Positions 48,962 to 57,225 of a stretch of 64,000 bases of DNA are shown here, in pieces. The position numbers were made by a program, and so were the translations under genes. Source of the stretch: Catellatospora paridis (lineage in GTDB: Bacteria; Actinomycetota; Actinomycetes; Mycobacteriales; Micromonosporaceae); the NCBI RefSeq assembly GCF_009720365.1, contig NZ_ML769315.1:217621-281620 (forward strand). The letters run 5' to 3'. Position 1 is the first letter of the stretch. Every line of letters starts with the position of its first letter. The notes beneath the pieces are model-generated. The model was not told the origin of the DNA. It was given only the letters and a program-made list of their open reading frames with translations, and did not search any database.

Positions 48962-50689
48962 TCACGCCGCGCGGCGCTTGGCGGCGACGAACGCCTTCAG
49001 CCTGGTCAGCGTCCAGGTGTTGATCACGTCGGCCGGGGTCAGCCAGCCGCGCTGGGCGATCGCGATGCCGAAGCGCAGCATGTCCAGGTGCACCGTGGAG
49101 TGCGAGTCCGTGTTGATCGCGAACTTCACCCCCCGCTCGCGCGCCCGCATGATCAGCTCGTCCGGCAGGTCGAGCCGGTCCGGGAACGCGTTCACCTCCA
49201 TCGCGGTGCCGGTCCCGGCAGCCGCGTCGAACACCGCGTCCCAGTCCGGCTCGACCGGCTTGCGCCGCCCGATCAGCCGCGTCGTCGGATGCCCGATGAT
49301 GTTGACGTACGGGTTCTCGCACGCCTTCACGAACCGGTTCGTCAACTCCGCCGGAGTCTGCGTGAAGTGCGAGTGGACCGACGCGACGCAGATGTCGAAC
49401 CCGGCCAGGAAGTCGGCGTCCCAGTCCACCCCGCCGTCGGGGTCGATGTTCAGCTCGCTGCCGTGCAGCAGCGCCATCTTCCCGTCACCGGCCAGTGCCC
49501 GCAGCTTCTTGCGCTGGGCGAGCATCTTCGCGTCGGTCATCCGCTGCATCGGCATGTCCTTGGCGTGGTCGGTGACCGCGTAGTAGCGGTAGCCGCGGGC
49601 CCGCGCGGCGGCCAGCATCTCCTCCAGCGTGGACACGCCGTCGGTGAGGTTGGTGTGGGTGTGCAGGTCACCGCGGATGTCGGCCTCGGTGACGAGCTGC
49701 GGCAGGGTCCCGTTGCGGGCGGCGGCCACCTCGCCCCGGTCCTCGCGCAGGGTCGGCGCGATCCAGGGCAGGCCGAGCCGCTCGTACACCTCCTCCTCGG
49801 TCTCCGACACCAGCAACGTGTCGTCCTCGGCGCGGAACAGCCCGTACTCGGAAAGCTTGAGGCCCTTGCGCACGGCGATCTCGCGGACCCGGATGTTGTG
49901 CTCCTTGGAGCCGGTGAAGTACTGCAGCGCCGCGCCCCACGACTCCGGCGGCACCACCCGCAGGTCGACCTGGAGCCCGCCGGTGGTGCGGATCGAAGTC
50001 TTCGCCGGGCCGCCCGCGATGACCTCGCCGACCAGCGGCAGCTCCGCGAACGCCGCCATGATCGGCTTGGACTCGCGGGAGGCGACCAGGATGTCCACGT
50101 CGCCGACGCTGTCCCGGCCGCGCCGCAGCGACCCGGCGTACGTGCACTTCTCGGAGCCGGGCAGCGCCGACAGGGCCGCGATCACCTCGTCGGCGACCTC
50201 CAGCGCCGTGGAGACCAGCACCCGGCCGCCGCTGTGCCGCAGCACCTCGATGCCGTGCAGGATGTTCGCCGCGGTCTTCGCGCCGAACCCGCGCAGCCCC
50301 GCCAGCCGCCCCGCCTCGATCGCGTGGACCAGCTCGTCCATCGAGGAGATGCCCAGCTCGCGGTGCAGGGTCATGGCCTTGGCCGGGCCCAGGCCGGGGA
50401 TCGCGATCAGCTCGCGCACCCCGGCGGGCACCTTGGCCCGCAGCTGCTCCAGCGCCTCCATCCGGCCGGAGGACAGGAACTCGACGATCTTCTCGGCGGT
50501 GGACTTGCCGACACCGGGGATCTGCTCCAGACCCTTCAGGTCGAGCGTCGCCACGTCGGTGGCGTGACCGGCCACGCCGCGGGCCGCCTTCTCGTAGGTG
50601 CGGGCCCGGAAGGCGTCACCGCCGGTGATCGAGATGAGATCGGCGTACTCCTGCAGTGCCGCCGCGACGACCTCGTTTGGCCGGGCCAT
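48962..50689 (-). CDS. polX: DNA polymerase X / 3'-5' exonuclease PolX
   Basis: 575 residues, full length for bacterial PolX. Helix-hairpin-helix motifs (LEQIPGVGKSTAEKIVEFLSSG and LIAIPGLGPAKAMTLHRELGI) bind DNA. The nucleotidyltransferase palm has GSLRRGRDSVGDVDILVAS with catalytic Asp residues and later QVDLRVVPP. The C-terminal PHP domain has DLHTHTNLTDG, YAVTDHAKDM, HGSELNI and VNIIGHPTTR, ligands for the exonuclease metals. It serves gap-filling DNA repair. It is divergent from the acylphosphatase gene with only 23 bp between starts. Confidence 0.95.
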   Translation of the reverse strand: MARPNEVVAAALQEYADLISITGGDAFRARTYEKAARGVAGHATDVATLDLKGLEQIPGVGKSTAEKIVEFLSSGRMEALEQLRAKVPAGVRELIAIPGLGPAKAMTLHRELGISSMDELVHAIEAGRLAGLRGFGAKTAANILHGIEVLRHSGGRVLVSTALEVADEVIAALSALPGSEKCTYAGSLRRGRDSVGDVDILVASRESKPIMAAFAELPLVGEVIAGGPAKTSIRTTGGLQVDLRVVPPESWGAALQYFTGSKEHNIRVREIAVRKGLKLSEYGLFRAEDDTLLVSETEEEVYERLGLPWIAPTLREDRGEVAAARNGTLPQLVTEADIRGDLHTHTNLTDGVSTLEEMLAAARARGYRYYAVTDHAKDMPMQRMTDAKMLAQRKKLRALAGDGKMALLHGSELNIDPDGGVDWDADFLAGFDICVASVHSHFTQTPAELTNRFVKACENPYVNIIGHPTTRLIGRRKPVEPDWDAVFDAAAGTGTAMEVNAFPDRLDLPDELIMRARERGVKFAINTDSHSTVHLDMLRFGIAIAQRGWLTPADVINTWTLTRLKAFVAAKRRAA

Positions 50690-50712
50690 GCCGTCCAGTC
50701 TACGGTTGTCGC
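50690..50712. promoter_or_regulatory. 23-bp back-to-back promoter core of polX and acylphosphatase
   Basis: On the minus strand TAGACT (plus 50697-50702) lies 7 bases before the polX ATG. On the plus strand TACGGT (50701-50706) lies 6 bases before the acylphosphatase ATG. The two -10 boxes overlap by 2 bp, both starts look leaderless, and each -35 region must lie inside the other gene. Confidence 0.55.
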
Positions 50713-50988
50713 ATGATCCGCAGGCGCGTTGTGGTCTCCGGCGAGGTGCAGGGCGTCTATTACCGCGACTCGTGCCGGCAGCAGGCACAGGCCGCCGGTG
50801 TCGCCGGGTGGGTGCGCAACCGGCCCGACCGCACGGTCGAGGCTGTCTTCGAGGGCACGCCCGACGGCGTGGACCGCCTCGTCTCCTGGACCAAGCACGG
50901 CCCCGAGCTCGCCATCGTCGACGGCGTCGCGGTCTTCGAGGAGACCCCCGAGGGCCTGTCCGGCTTCGACATCCGCTCCACCGCCTGA
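50713..50988 (+). CDS. Acylphosphatase
   Basis: 91 residues, canonical length. The phosphate-binding loop and catalytic Arg are in VVSGEVQGVYYRDSCRQQA, and the catalytic Asn is in VAGWVRNRPDRTVEAVFEG. It hydrolyses carboxyl phosphates such as acetyl or 1,3-bisphosphoglycerate. GVYYR replaces the more common GVFFR or GVGFR, a conservative change. Start ATG 50713 fits both homologues and a leaderless -10 box; polX is divergent only 23 bp away. Confidence 0.93.
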   Translation: MIRRRVVVSGEVQGVYYRDSCRQQAQAAGVAGWVRNRPDRTVEAVFEGTPDGVDRLVSWTKHGPELAIVDGVAVFEETPEGLSGFDIRSTA

Positions 50989-51013
50989 CCTGCACAACCC
51001 GCACCGCGAGGTG

Positions 51014-51060
51014 AGGAAGGTGCCCTTCCGCTACCTATGGCGACAAGAAGGTGCCCTTCC
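51014..51060. repeat. Family B repeat, copy B3 (same-direction half-sites)
   Basis: AGGAAGGTGCCCTTCC (51014-51029) and AAGAAGGTGCCCTTCC (51045-51060) are direct repeats, whereas B1 and B2 have inverted half-sites. The left half has flipped from GGGCACC to GGTGCCC. Because GAAGG-N3-CCTTC is palindromic, a hairpin can still form. It lies between the acylphosphatase and DUF3105 genes. Confidence 0.65.
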
Positions 51061-51160
51061 CATCGCACAGGGCGGTGACGGCATGCGTACGGGCTGTCGG
51101 CGGGCTGTCGGGCGTCGATAGGATCACCCCGGCGAATCGAGTTCCTGGGGAGGCCACGCC

Positions 51161-51826
51161 ATGGTGGATTACACGAGCACGCCGCCGCGCAAGCCGGGCG
51201 TGCCGGTCTGGGTGTGGATCGCGGGTGGCCTGGCGCTGCTGCTCTGCTGCTGCCTGGGGCTGGGCGGCGCGCTGTACTACTACCTGCACCCCGGCGCCGC
51301 GGAACCGGTCGCGGTCGCGCCGACGGGGACCTGGCAGCAGCAGCTCGCGGGGATCGACGGCGTGCGCAACTACCTGGCCGACGGCCCGCTGAGCCAGGAC
51401 CACGCCCAGGGCGGGGTGGCCTACCCGCAGCAGCCCCCGATCGGCGGGCAGCACAACGGCACCTGGCAGAACTGCTCCGGCGCCGTGTACGACGAGCCGA
51501 TCGCCAGCGAGCGGGCCGTGCACAGCCTCGAACACGGCGCGGTGTGGATCACCTACCGCCCCGGCATCGCCGACGACGAGGTCCGGGCGCTGGCGGCGAA
51601 GGTGTCCGGACGTGACTACCTGATGCTGAGCCCGTTCACCGGCCAGGATGCGCCGATCTCGCTGCAGGCCTGGGGATACCAGCTCAAGGTCGAGAGCGCC
51701 GACGACCCGCGCATCGACTTCTTCGTCAACGCCGCTCGCCAGAACGCCGGGCCCGAGATCGGCGCACCCTGCTCGGGCGGCACCCGCCAGACCGGAGAGC
51801 TGCCCCCCGCGGGAACCGCGGCATGA
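51161..51826 (+). CDS. DUF3105 membrane-anchored protein
   Basis: 221 residues. One membrane helix (about 15-42, with CCC in it) anchors an extracellular DUF3105 domain (about 60-215): PIGGQHNGTWQNCSGAVYDEPIASERAVHSLEHGAVWITYRPGI, then LMLSPFTGQDAPISLQAWGYQLKV. The conserved His, Cys and Glu residues suggest metal or thiol chemistry, but no function is established. The gene overlaps the deformylase start by 4 bp, so the two are translationally coupled. GTG/ATG choice: ATG 51161 follows GGGGAGGCCACGCC. Confidence 0.85.
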   Translation: MVDYTSTPPRKPGVPVWVWIAGGLALLLCCCLGLGGALYYYLHPGAAEPVAVAPTGTWQQQLAGIDGVRNYLADGPLSQDHAQGGVAYPQQPPIGGQHNGTWQNCSGAVYDEPIASERAVHSLEHGAVWITYRPGIADDEVRALAAKVSGRDYLMLSPFTGQDAPISLQAWGYQLKVESADDPRIDFFVNAARQNAGPEIGAPCSGGTRQTGELPPAGTAA

Positions 51827-52359
51827 GCGAGCGGGCCGTCCGGGCCGGGGTCGCCCGGGACATCACGCTGTACGGCACACCGGTGCTGCACCGGCCGACG
51901 GCTCCGGTCACCGATTTCGGGCCGGACCTGCACAAGCTGGTCGCCGACATGTTCGCCAGCATGTACGCCGCCAACGGGGTGGGCCTGGCCGCCAACCAGA
52001 TCGGCGTAGGCCTGCGCGTGTTCGTGATGGACTGCCCCGATCCGGGCAACGGCGCCAACGTGGTGGCCCACGTGGTCAACCCGGTCCTGGAACTCCCTGC
52101 GCCGCCGCGCGAGCTGGAGGTCTCCGGTGAGGGCTGCCTGTCCGTGCCAGGACAGCGCGGCGACGTGGCGCGCACCGCGGTCGCCGTGGTGACCGGGGTG
52201 GACATGCACGGCGAGCCGGTGCGTATCGAGGGCGCCGGGCTGGTCGCGCGCTGCCTGCAGCACGAGACCGACCACCTGGACGGCATGGTCTACGTGGACC
52301 GGCTCACCGCCAAGGAGCGCAAGAGGATCCTGAACGCCGCCGGGCTGCCGCTCGACTGA
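51823..52359 (+). CDS. def: Peptide deformylase
   Basis: 178 residues. The three family motifs are present: GVGLAANQIG (residues ~47-56), EGCLSVPG with metal-binding Cys (~105), and the HExxH motif QHETDHLDG (~146) supplying two His ligands. It removes the formyl group from new proteins at the ribosome. Actinomycetes often carry several copies; this one is coupled to the DUF3105 gene (ATGA overlap at 51823-51826) instead of sitting with fmt, so it may be an accessory copy. Confidence 0.95.
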   Translation: MSERAVRAGVARDITLYGTPVLHRPTAPVTDFGPDLHKLVADMFASMYAANGVGLAANQIGVGLRVFVMDCPDPGNGANVVAHVVNPVLELPAPPRELEVSGEGCLSVPGQRGDVARTAVAVVTGVDMHGEPVRIEGAGLVARCLQHETDHLDGMVYVDRLTAKERKRILNAAGLPLD

Positions 52360-52379
52360 TCGACGGCGCATCCACGTTC

Positions 52380-52409
52380 TTGACAGTGCTGGCCCTTCCT
52401 GAATAGATG
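52380..52409 (+). promoter_or_regulatory. Sigma-70-like promoter of the sulfotransferase gene
   Basis: TTGACA (52380-52385) and TAGATG (52404-52409) are 18 bp apart, in a locally AT-rich stretch (TATTTATTGTTAACG just downstream). Transcription would give a leader of about 65 bases before GTG 52482. Confidence 0.55.
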
Positions 52410-52481
52410 TATTTATTGTTAACGCAGCGATCAAGCCGCGTCGACACAACGTCTCATCAGGACTTTGTCAGGAGTGAACCG

Positions 52482-53345
52482 GTGCTTCGTGCGTATTTCG
52501 CGCGCCACAAATCAGCGTCGACCTGGGCCAGATCCATCCTGCACGAGGCGGCGTTCGCGCTGGACCTCAAGGTCGCCACGATCCACGTGCCGGAGCAGTG
52601 GGCGCCGCACGACACCCTCGGCGACTATGTGCGCGCCACCCGCCCCGACCTCCTGATCATGACGAACGCGAAGCCGGAATGGGTGGACACGCTGCCCGAG
52701 CACCGGGGGTTCCACCTCATCCGCGACCCCCGCGACATCGTGGTCTCCGGCTACTTCAGCCACCTCAACAGCCACCCCGAGGTGGTCGGCGGGGTGCCCT
52801 GGCCCGAGCTGGTCGCGCACCGGCGCAACCTGCGCACCCTCGACGAGGCCGGCGGGCTGCTGGCCGAGGTCGAGTTCAGCGCCATGTTCCTGGACCCGAT
52901 GGCGCAGTGGGACTACACCCGGCCCGGCGTGCTCGAGGTGCGCATGGAGGACGCCATCACCGACCCGGTGAAGTCCTGGACCGCCATCCTCGGCCACCTG
53001 GACCTGCTCACCCCCGACGGCTCCGGGCCGGAGCAGGCGCGTATGGCCGCGGTGCGCTGGAACGTCGCCGCCCGCCGGGGCACCCCGCGCTGGCTGGCCT
53101 ATCCGCGCCATGTGCTGCCCCGGCTGCCGCTGCGCCGGCTGCCCGGCGCGTACGTGACCAGCGCCTGCGAGCGGTTCTCGTTCAGCCGCCTGGCCAAGGG
53201 CCGCGAGCGCGGGCAGGAGGACGTGCACAGCCACTACCGTCGCGGGGTCGCCGGCGACTGGCGCAACCACTTCACCGACGCGCACCTCACGGCGTTCCGG
53301 ACCCGCTACGGCGACCTCGTGGAGCGCCTCGGCTACGAATGGTGA
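52482..53345 (+). CDS. Sulfotransferase family protein
   Basis: 287 residues. The PAPS 5'-phosphosulfate loop is HKSASTWARSILHEA at residues ~8-22, and the 3'-phosphate motif is LIRDPRDIVVSGYFSHL at ~80-96. Central and C-terminal parts (MEDAITDPVKSWTAILGHL, RKG-like YRRGVAGDWRNHFTD, FRTRYGDLVERLGYEW) match sulfotransferase_1-type enzymes. It would transfer sulfate from PAPS to a hydroxyl of a metabolite or glycan. GTG 52482 is set by AGGAG at 52470-52474; the frame extends upstream over the AT-rich promoter. It stands alone, convergent with the ATP-grasp gene. Confidence 0.88.
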   Translation: MLRAYFARHKSASTWARSILHEAAFALDLKVATIHVPEQWAPHDTLGDYVRATRPDLLIMTNAKPEWVDTLPEHRGFHLIRDPRDIVVSGYFSHLNSHPEVVGGVPWPELVAHRRNLRTLDEAGGLLAEVEFSAMFLDPMAQWDYTRPGVLEVRMEDAITDPVKSWTAILGHLDLLTPDGSGPEQARMAAVRWNVAARRGTPRWLAYPRHVLPRLPLRRLPGAYVTSACERFSFSRLAKGRERGQEDVHSHYRRGVAGDWRNHFTDAHLTAFRTRYGDLVERLGYEW

Positions 53346-53419
53346 CGCTCGTGTCCCGGGCCGGGCGTCTGCTGCCCGCCCCGGGGCGGTGAGCTTGCCG
53401 CACTGCGTCCGCGGCGACG

Positions 53420-54670
53420 TCAGCCGTGGTCGGCCGGCGGGAGGCCGTTGATGCGCAGGGCGGCGCCCGCGGCGTCGAGCGCCCGCTCGCACTCGCGCGG
53501 CGTCGCGGCCACCGCGGTGGCGTACGCGACCCGGCCGTTGACCGTGCCCGCCGGCGGCGGCGAGCGCCGGTCGCCGGGCTCGGCCAGCAGGGCCAGCTCG
53601 TCCACGGCCGACGGCAACCCGGCCCGGTCGAAGTCCAGCGTCTCGACGACGGTGTCGGGCTGCGCCGGGTAGAAGAAGCGCACCGCCGCCACCAGCTTGC
53701 GGTCCGGCGCGACGACCGGCGGGCGACCGCAGGCCACCGCGGCGGCGGCCAGCGCGACGTCGACGCCGGTGGCACGCAGCCCCAGGTAGGGGATCATGTC
53801 GCCGCCGAGCCGCCCGTTCACCTCGATGATCCGTGGCCCGCGCGAGGACAGCTTGATCTCGGTATGGGTGACCCCGTCCCGGAAGCCGAGCGCCGTGTGC
53901 GCGTCCTGCAGCAGCCGCACCAGCTGCGGATCATGCAGCAGCGGGTCGTCGCCGTGCACGTAGTGCCCGATCTCGATGCAGTACGGCGGGTGCCCGATCT
54001 CCTTGCGGGCCAGGCACAGCGGGGTGACCTCGCCGTGGTGCACCGCCGCGTCGACGCTGATCTCCTCGCCGTCGACGTACTCCTCGAGCAGCACCTGGGG
54101 CCGCCACTCGGGCAGCGCGCCGTGGCGCACCGCGCTGGTGAACTCGTATGCCGCGGCCAGCTCCTCGGGCCCCGCCACCTTGATCACGCCGACGCTGAGC
54201 GCCAGGTCGCTGGGCTTGAGGATCACCGGGTAGCCGATCCGGGCGGCCTCGGCGAACGCCTGCGACAGCGAGCCCACCGGCACCGACGCGGGCTGGGCCA
54301 CCTGGGCAGCGGCCAGCGCCCGGCGGGTCAGCAGCTTGTCCCGGCAGCGGGCGGTCACGGCGGGGTCGCCGGGCAGCCCCAGCGCCACGGCCAGCTCCGC
54401 GGTCTGCGGCGTGCGCGCCTCGTCCCAGGTGAACACGCCCGCGACCGGCCCGTCGGGCAGCCGCAGCGCGGCCTCGGTCATCGCCTTCACATCGAGCAGG
54501 CCACCGAGCTCGGTGGCGCCCGCGACGTACGCCAGCTCCCAGGTGGGCGCGACCCCGGTGAACAGGTGCACCCGGTAGGCCGGAGCCAGCGAACGCAGCA
54601 GGTATTCCCGGAACTCGCGCTTGCCGGTGCGGACCATCAGCAGCAGCGGCCGGTCGTCGTGGACGGTCAT
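53420..54670 (-). CDS. ATP-grasp carboxylate-amine ligase
   Basis: 416 residues. A pre-ATP domain (about 1-100) is followed by the ATP-grasp fold: RDKLLTRRALAAAQVAQPASVPVG, IGYPVILKPSDLALSVGVIKV (ATP-binding Lys), LLEEYVDGEEISVDAAV, and the metal site IIEVNGRLGGDMIPYL. A C-terminal domain follows (about 330-416). This resembles BtrJ/L-amino acid ligase-type enzymes that join amino acids or acyl groups in peptide-like metabolites. ATG 54670 has GAGAGGGAG upstream. It is convergent with the sulfotransferase; no biosynthetic cluster is evident. Confidence 0.88.
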   Translation of the reverse strand: MTVHDDRPLLLMVRTGKREFREYLLRSLAPAYRVHLFTGVAPTWELAYVAGATELGGLLDVKAMTEAALRLPDGPVAGVFTWDEARTPQTAELAVALGLPGDPAVTARCRDKLLTRRALAAAQVAQPASVPVGSLSQAFAEAARIGYPVILKPSDLALSVGVIKVAGPEELAAAYEFTSAVRHGALPEWRPQVLLEEYVDGEEISVDAAVHHGEVTPLCLARKEIGHPPYCIEIGHYVHGDDPLLHDPQLVRLLQDAHTALGFRDGVTHTEIKLSSRGPRIIEVNGRLGGDMIPYLGLRATGVDVALAAAAVACGRPPVVAPDRKLVAAVRFFYPAQPDTVVETLDFDRAGLPSAVDELALLAEPGDRRSPPPAGTVNGRVAYATAVAATPRECERALDAAGAALRINGLPPADHG

Positions 54671-54913
54671 GCTCTCCCTCTCGACCCCGTTGCCATGTGT
54701 CCGACATGCGGGATCGGCACGAACAGCCTCACGCGCCGATCCCGCCATGTCAACACCCGTGCATATGTCTATCTGATCGGCGGTTCAGGACACCAGCCAC
54801 AGCGGGACGGAGTCGGCCATGGCCTGATATCCGGTTTGGACTGTCCGGACAGGTTTCCCACCTGGCGGCGTCACCGGTGGAGCACACCGAGCTGCGGCAC
54901 TATGGTGCGAGAC

Positions 54914-55489
54914 ATGGACCTTCGTGACCTCGACCGGCGTGCGCTCGCCGCGGCCGCAGCGGCCGTGAACCGCGTCAAGCGCGCCGATCTCGCCCGGCCC
55001 TCACCGTGCGGCGACTGGACCCTCGGCCAGTTGCTCGGGCACATGATCGGGCACAACCGCGGTTTCGCCGCCGCGGCGGCGGGCAAGCCGACCGACCCGT
55101 CCGTGTGGGACGACCTGACCCCGCCGACCGACCCCCGCCGGGCGTTCGCCGACTCCGTCACCCTGGTCACCAAGGCGTTCAGCGCGAAGACGCTGCTGGA
55201 CCGCAAGATCGAGGTGTACGGCTACGGCACCTTCACCGCGCCGACGGTGCTCGGCATGCACTTCGTCGACTTCCTGGTGCACGCCTGGGACGTGGCGAAG
55301 TCGACCGGCGCGGACGCCACGCTCGACCCTGACCTGAGCGCGTCGGCCATGAAGATCGCACTGCGCTGGCCCACCGGCCGGCCCAGCAAGGCTTTCGGCG
55401 TCATGGTCGAGCCGGCCGACGACGCCCCGCCCGGCGACCGGCTGGTCGCCTACCTCGGCCGCTCGCCCGGCTGGCCGGACGGCCACTGA
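54914..55489 (+). CDS. TIGR03086-family DinB-like metal-binding protein
   Basis: 191 residues of the mycothiol-dependent maleylpyruvate isomerase/DinB fold. LARPSPCGDWTLGQLLGHMIGHNRGFAAAAAG carries the first metal His, and MHFVDFLVHAWDVAKSTG the other two. Such proteins are often mycothiol transferases in actinobacteria; this one is not typed further. TATGGT (54901-54906) lies 7 bases before ATG 54914, consistent with a leaderless start, although an ATG at 54902 is also in frame. Its 3' end overlaps the convergent MFS gene by 40 bp. Confidence 0.88.
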   Translation: MDLRDLDRRALAAAAAAVNRVKRADLARPSPCGDWTLGQLLGHMIGHNRGFAAAAAGKPTDPSVWDDLTPPTDPRRAFADSVTLVTKAFSAKTLLDRKIEVYGYGTFTAPTVLGMHFVDFLVHAWDVAKSTGADATLDPDLSASAMKIALRWPTGRPSKAFGVMVEPADDAPPGDRLVAYLGRSPGWPDGH

Positions 55490-57051
55490 GCGGACGCCGC
55501 CCGCAGCTCGGTCAGCGTCGACTCGAGCGCTCGCAGGTTGGCCCGCACCGCCGCCGCCTGCTGCTCGGCGGCCCGGCGGCGGGCCAGGTGCACCTGCTCC
55601 ACCGTGTCGTACACGTCGGGCAGCTCCAGGGCGGCGACCTGCTGGAGTGCCGCGGCGGACGAGACGGCGTACGGCCGTGCCAGCCGCCGCCTGCCGTGCC
55701 GCGCCGTCACCGTCCAGCCGCCCTCGGCATAGGCCAGCGTGACCGACACCGGCACGGCCGGACCGGTGTCCACCAGGCCCATCCGGCGGCCCAGCTCGGA
55801 CACGTACTCCTGCCACAGCGGGGCGGCCGGGGCGGCCTTGCCCTTGATGTCGTTGATCTGCTGCCACAGCCGCCACCCGAACACGGGTGTCAGCGTGGCC
55901 GCGAAGTACGCCGCCCCGGCCAGCCACAGCCCACCGGACAGGCCGAGCGTCTCCACCAACCACGCGCCGACCATGCCGCCGAGCGGGATGCCGCCGAACG
56001 TGATCGCCCCGGTCAGCCCGAACACCCGGGTCTGCATGGCCCGCGGCACCCGCTCGAACATCAGCAGGCCGTACGTGGGGTTCACCGAGGACATGGCAAC
56101 CCCGGACACGAACGACACGGCCAGCGCCACCCGCAGGTCGTCGCTCAGGGCCAGCACCAGGAACCGGGGGGCGCCGCCGATGAAGTATCCGATGACGAGG
56201 GTCGCGTACCGCGGCAGTCGGGTCACCAGGGCGGCGAAGGCGGCCCCGCCCGCGATCGCGCCGAGCGCGAAGGCGCCGCCGATCCAGCCCAGGGCCACCG
56301 GCGAGCCGAGGTGCTCGCGTACCCACATCGGGATGAAGACGACCGCGCTGGCCTGGTTGAACAGGTTCGTCACGAACATCATGCCGACCAGGCTGCGCAG
56401 CAGCCGCTCGCGCCGCACGAAGCCGAACCCGGTACGCAGCCCCTGCCAGTAGGACTCCTGCACGCCGCGGGCCGGGTGGTTCTGCTCGCGGGTGATGCGC
56501 ACCAGCACCACCACCACGCCCGCGCAGGCCGCGAAGGTCGCCGCGTCGGCCCAGATCGCGCCGACCGGTCCGAGCCAGGCGATCAGCACGCCGGCCACCG
56601 CGGCGCCGATCACCATCGCCATCCGGTTGAGCGCGGAGAAGACCGCGGTGACCCGCGCCATCGGCGTGCCCGACGCCTCGACCACCGGCGGCAGCAGCAC
56701 CCGCTTCGACTTGTCGCCGACCCCGCGCAGCGCGCCCAGCGTCGCGATGAGCACGACCAGCACCGTGAAGTCGCCGCTGCCGAAGGCCGCGATCGCGCCC
56801 ACCACCAGCGCGCTGCCCAGGTCGGTGCCGATGGAGACCTCGCGCACGCCGAACCGGTCCGCCAGCGGCGTGCCGAAGATCCCGGCCAGGATGTACGGCA
56901 GCGCCTCGGCGAACGCGACCACGCCGACCTTCGTCGGGTCATCGGTGGTGACCAGGACCAGCCACGGGATGGCCAGGAACGACATCCGCGAGCCGACGGT
57001 CGAGACCAGCTCGGCGCCGAGCAGCCCGATCAGCGCCGCTCTGCGCTGCAT
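55450..57051 (-). CDS. MFS exporter with C-terminal coiled coil
   Basis: 533 residues. Twelve membrane helices span about 5-415, including the MFS-type loop LADRFGVREVSIG between helices 2 and 3. It resembles enterobactin exporter/macrolide-efflux-type permeases (ELVSTVGSRMSFLAIPWLVL). A cytoplasmic C-terminal extension of about 115 residues follows, with TVTARHGRRRLARPYAVSSAAAL and a coiled coil LARRRAAEQQAAAVRANLRALESTL; this tail is longer than in most relatives. ATG 57051 has AGGAGG upstream. It is divergent from the LysR regulator, the likely controller. Substrate unknown. Confidence 0.9.
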   Translation of the reverse strand: MQRRAALIGLLGAELVSTVGSRMSFLAIPWLVLVTTDDPTKVGVVAFAEALPYILAGIFGTPLADRFGVREVSIGTDLGSALVVGAIAAFGSGDFTVLVVLIATLGALRGVGDKSKRVLLPPVVEASGTPMARVTAVFSALNRMAMVIGAAVAGVLIAWLGPVGAIWADAATFAACAGVVVVLVRITREQNHPARGVQESYWQGLRTGFGFVRRERLLRSLVGMMFVTNLFNQASAVVFIPMWVREHLGSPVALGWIGGAFALGAIAGGAAFAALVTRLPRYATLVIGYFIGGAPRFLVLALSDDLRVALAVSFVSGVAMSSVNPTYGLLMFERVPRAMQTRVFGLTGAITFGGIPLGGMVGAWLVETLGLSGGLWLAGAAYFAATLTPVFGWRLWQQINDIKGKAAPAAPLWQEYVSELGRRMGLVDTGPAVPVSVTLAYAEGGWTVTARHGRRRLARPYAVSSAAALQQVAALELPDVYDTVEQVHLARRRAAEQQAAAVRANLRALESTLTELRAASAQWPSGQPGERPR

Positions 57052-57210
57052 CGCCACCTCCTGGTACACGTCACCGCGCCGCGAACCCGCCGCCGCCCCG
57101 CGTTGCCGTCGCGTCGGGTCCACCGACCCTACCGACGGATTTCGATCTCCGTCCATACCGTCCGGCGGGGTGATCGGACGCGACACCTTCACGCGCCGCC
57201 GGTGCGGCCA

Positions 57211-57225
57211 TAACATCAGCGGGTG
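57211..57225 (+). promoter_or_regulatory. Leaderless -10 element of the LysR gene
   Basis: TAACAT (57211-57216) lies 6 bases before GTG 57223 with no ribosome site, so the transcript probably begins at the start codon. Confidence 0.5.

Noticed and set aside
53420-54670. Sulfotransferase plus ATP-grasp gene as a peptide-antibiotic cluster
   Set aside because: The two genes are convergent, and no carrier protein, synthetase, precursor peptide or exporter is linked, so a cluster cannot be supported.
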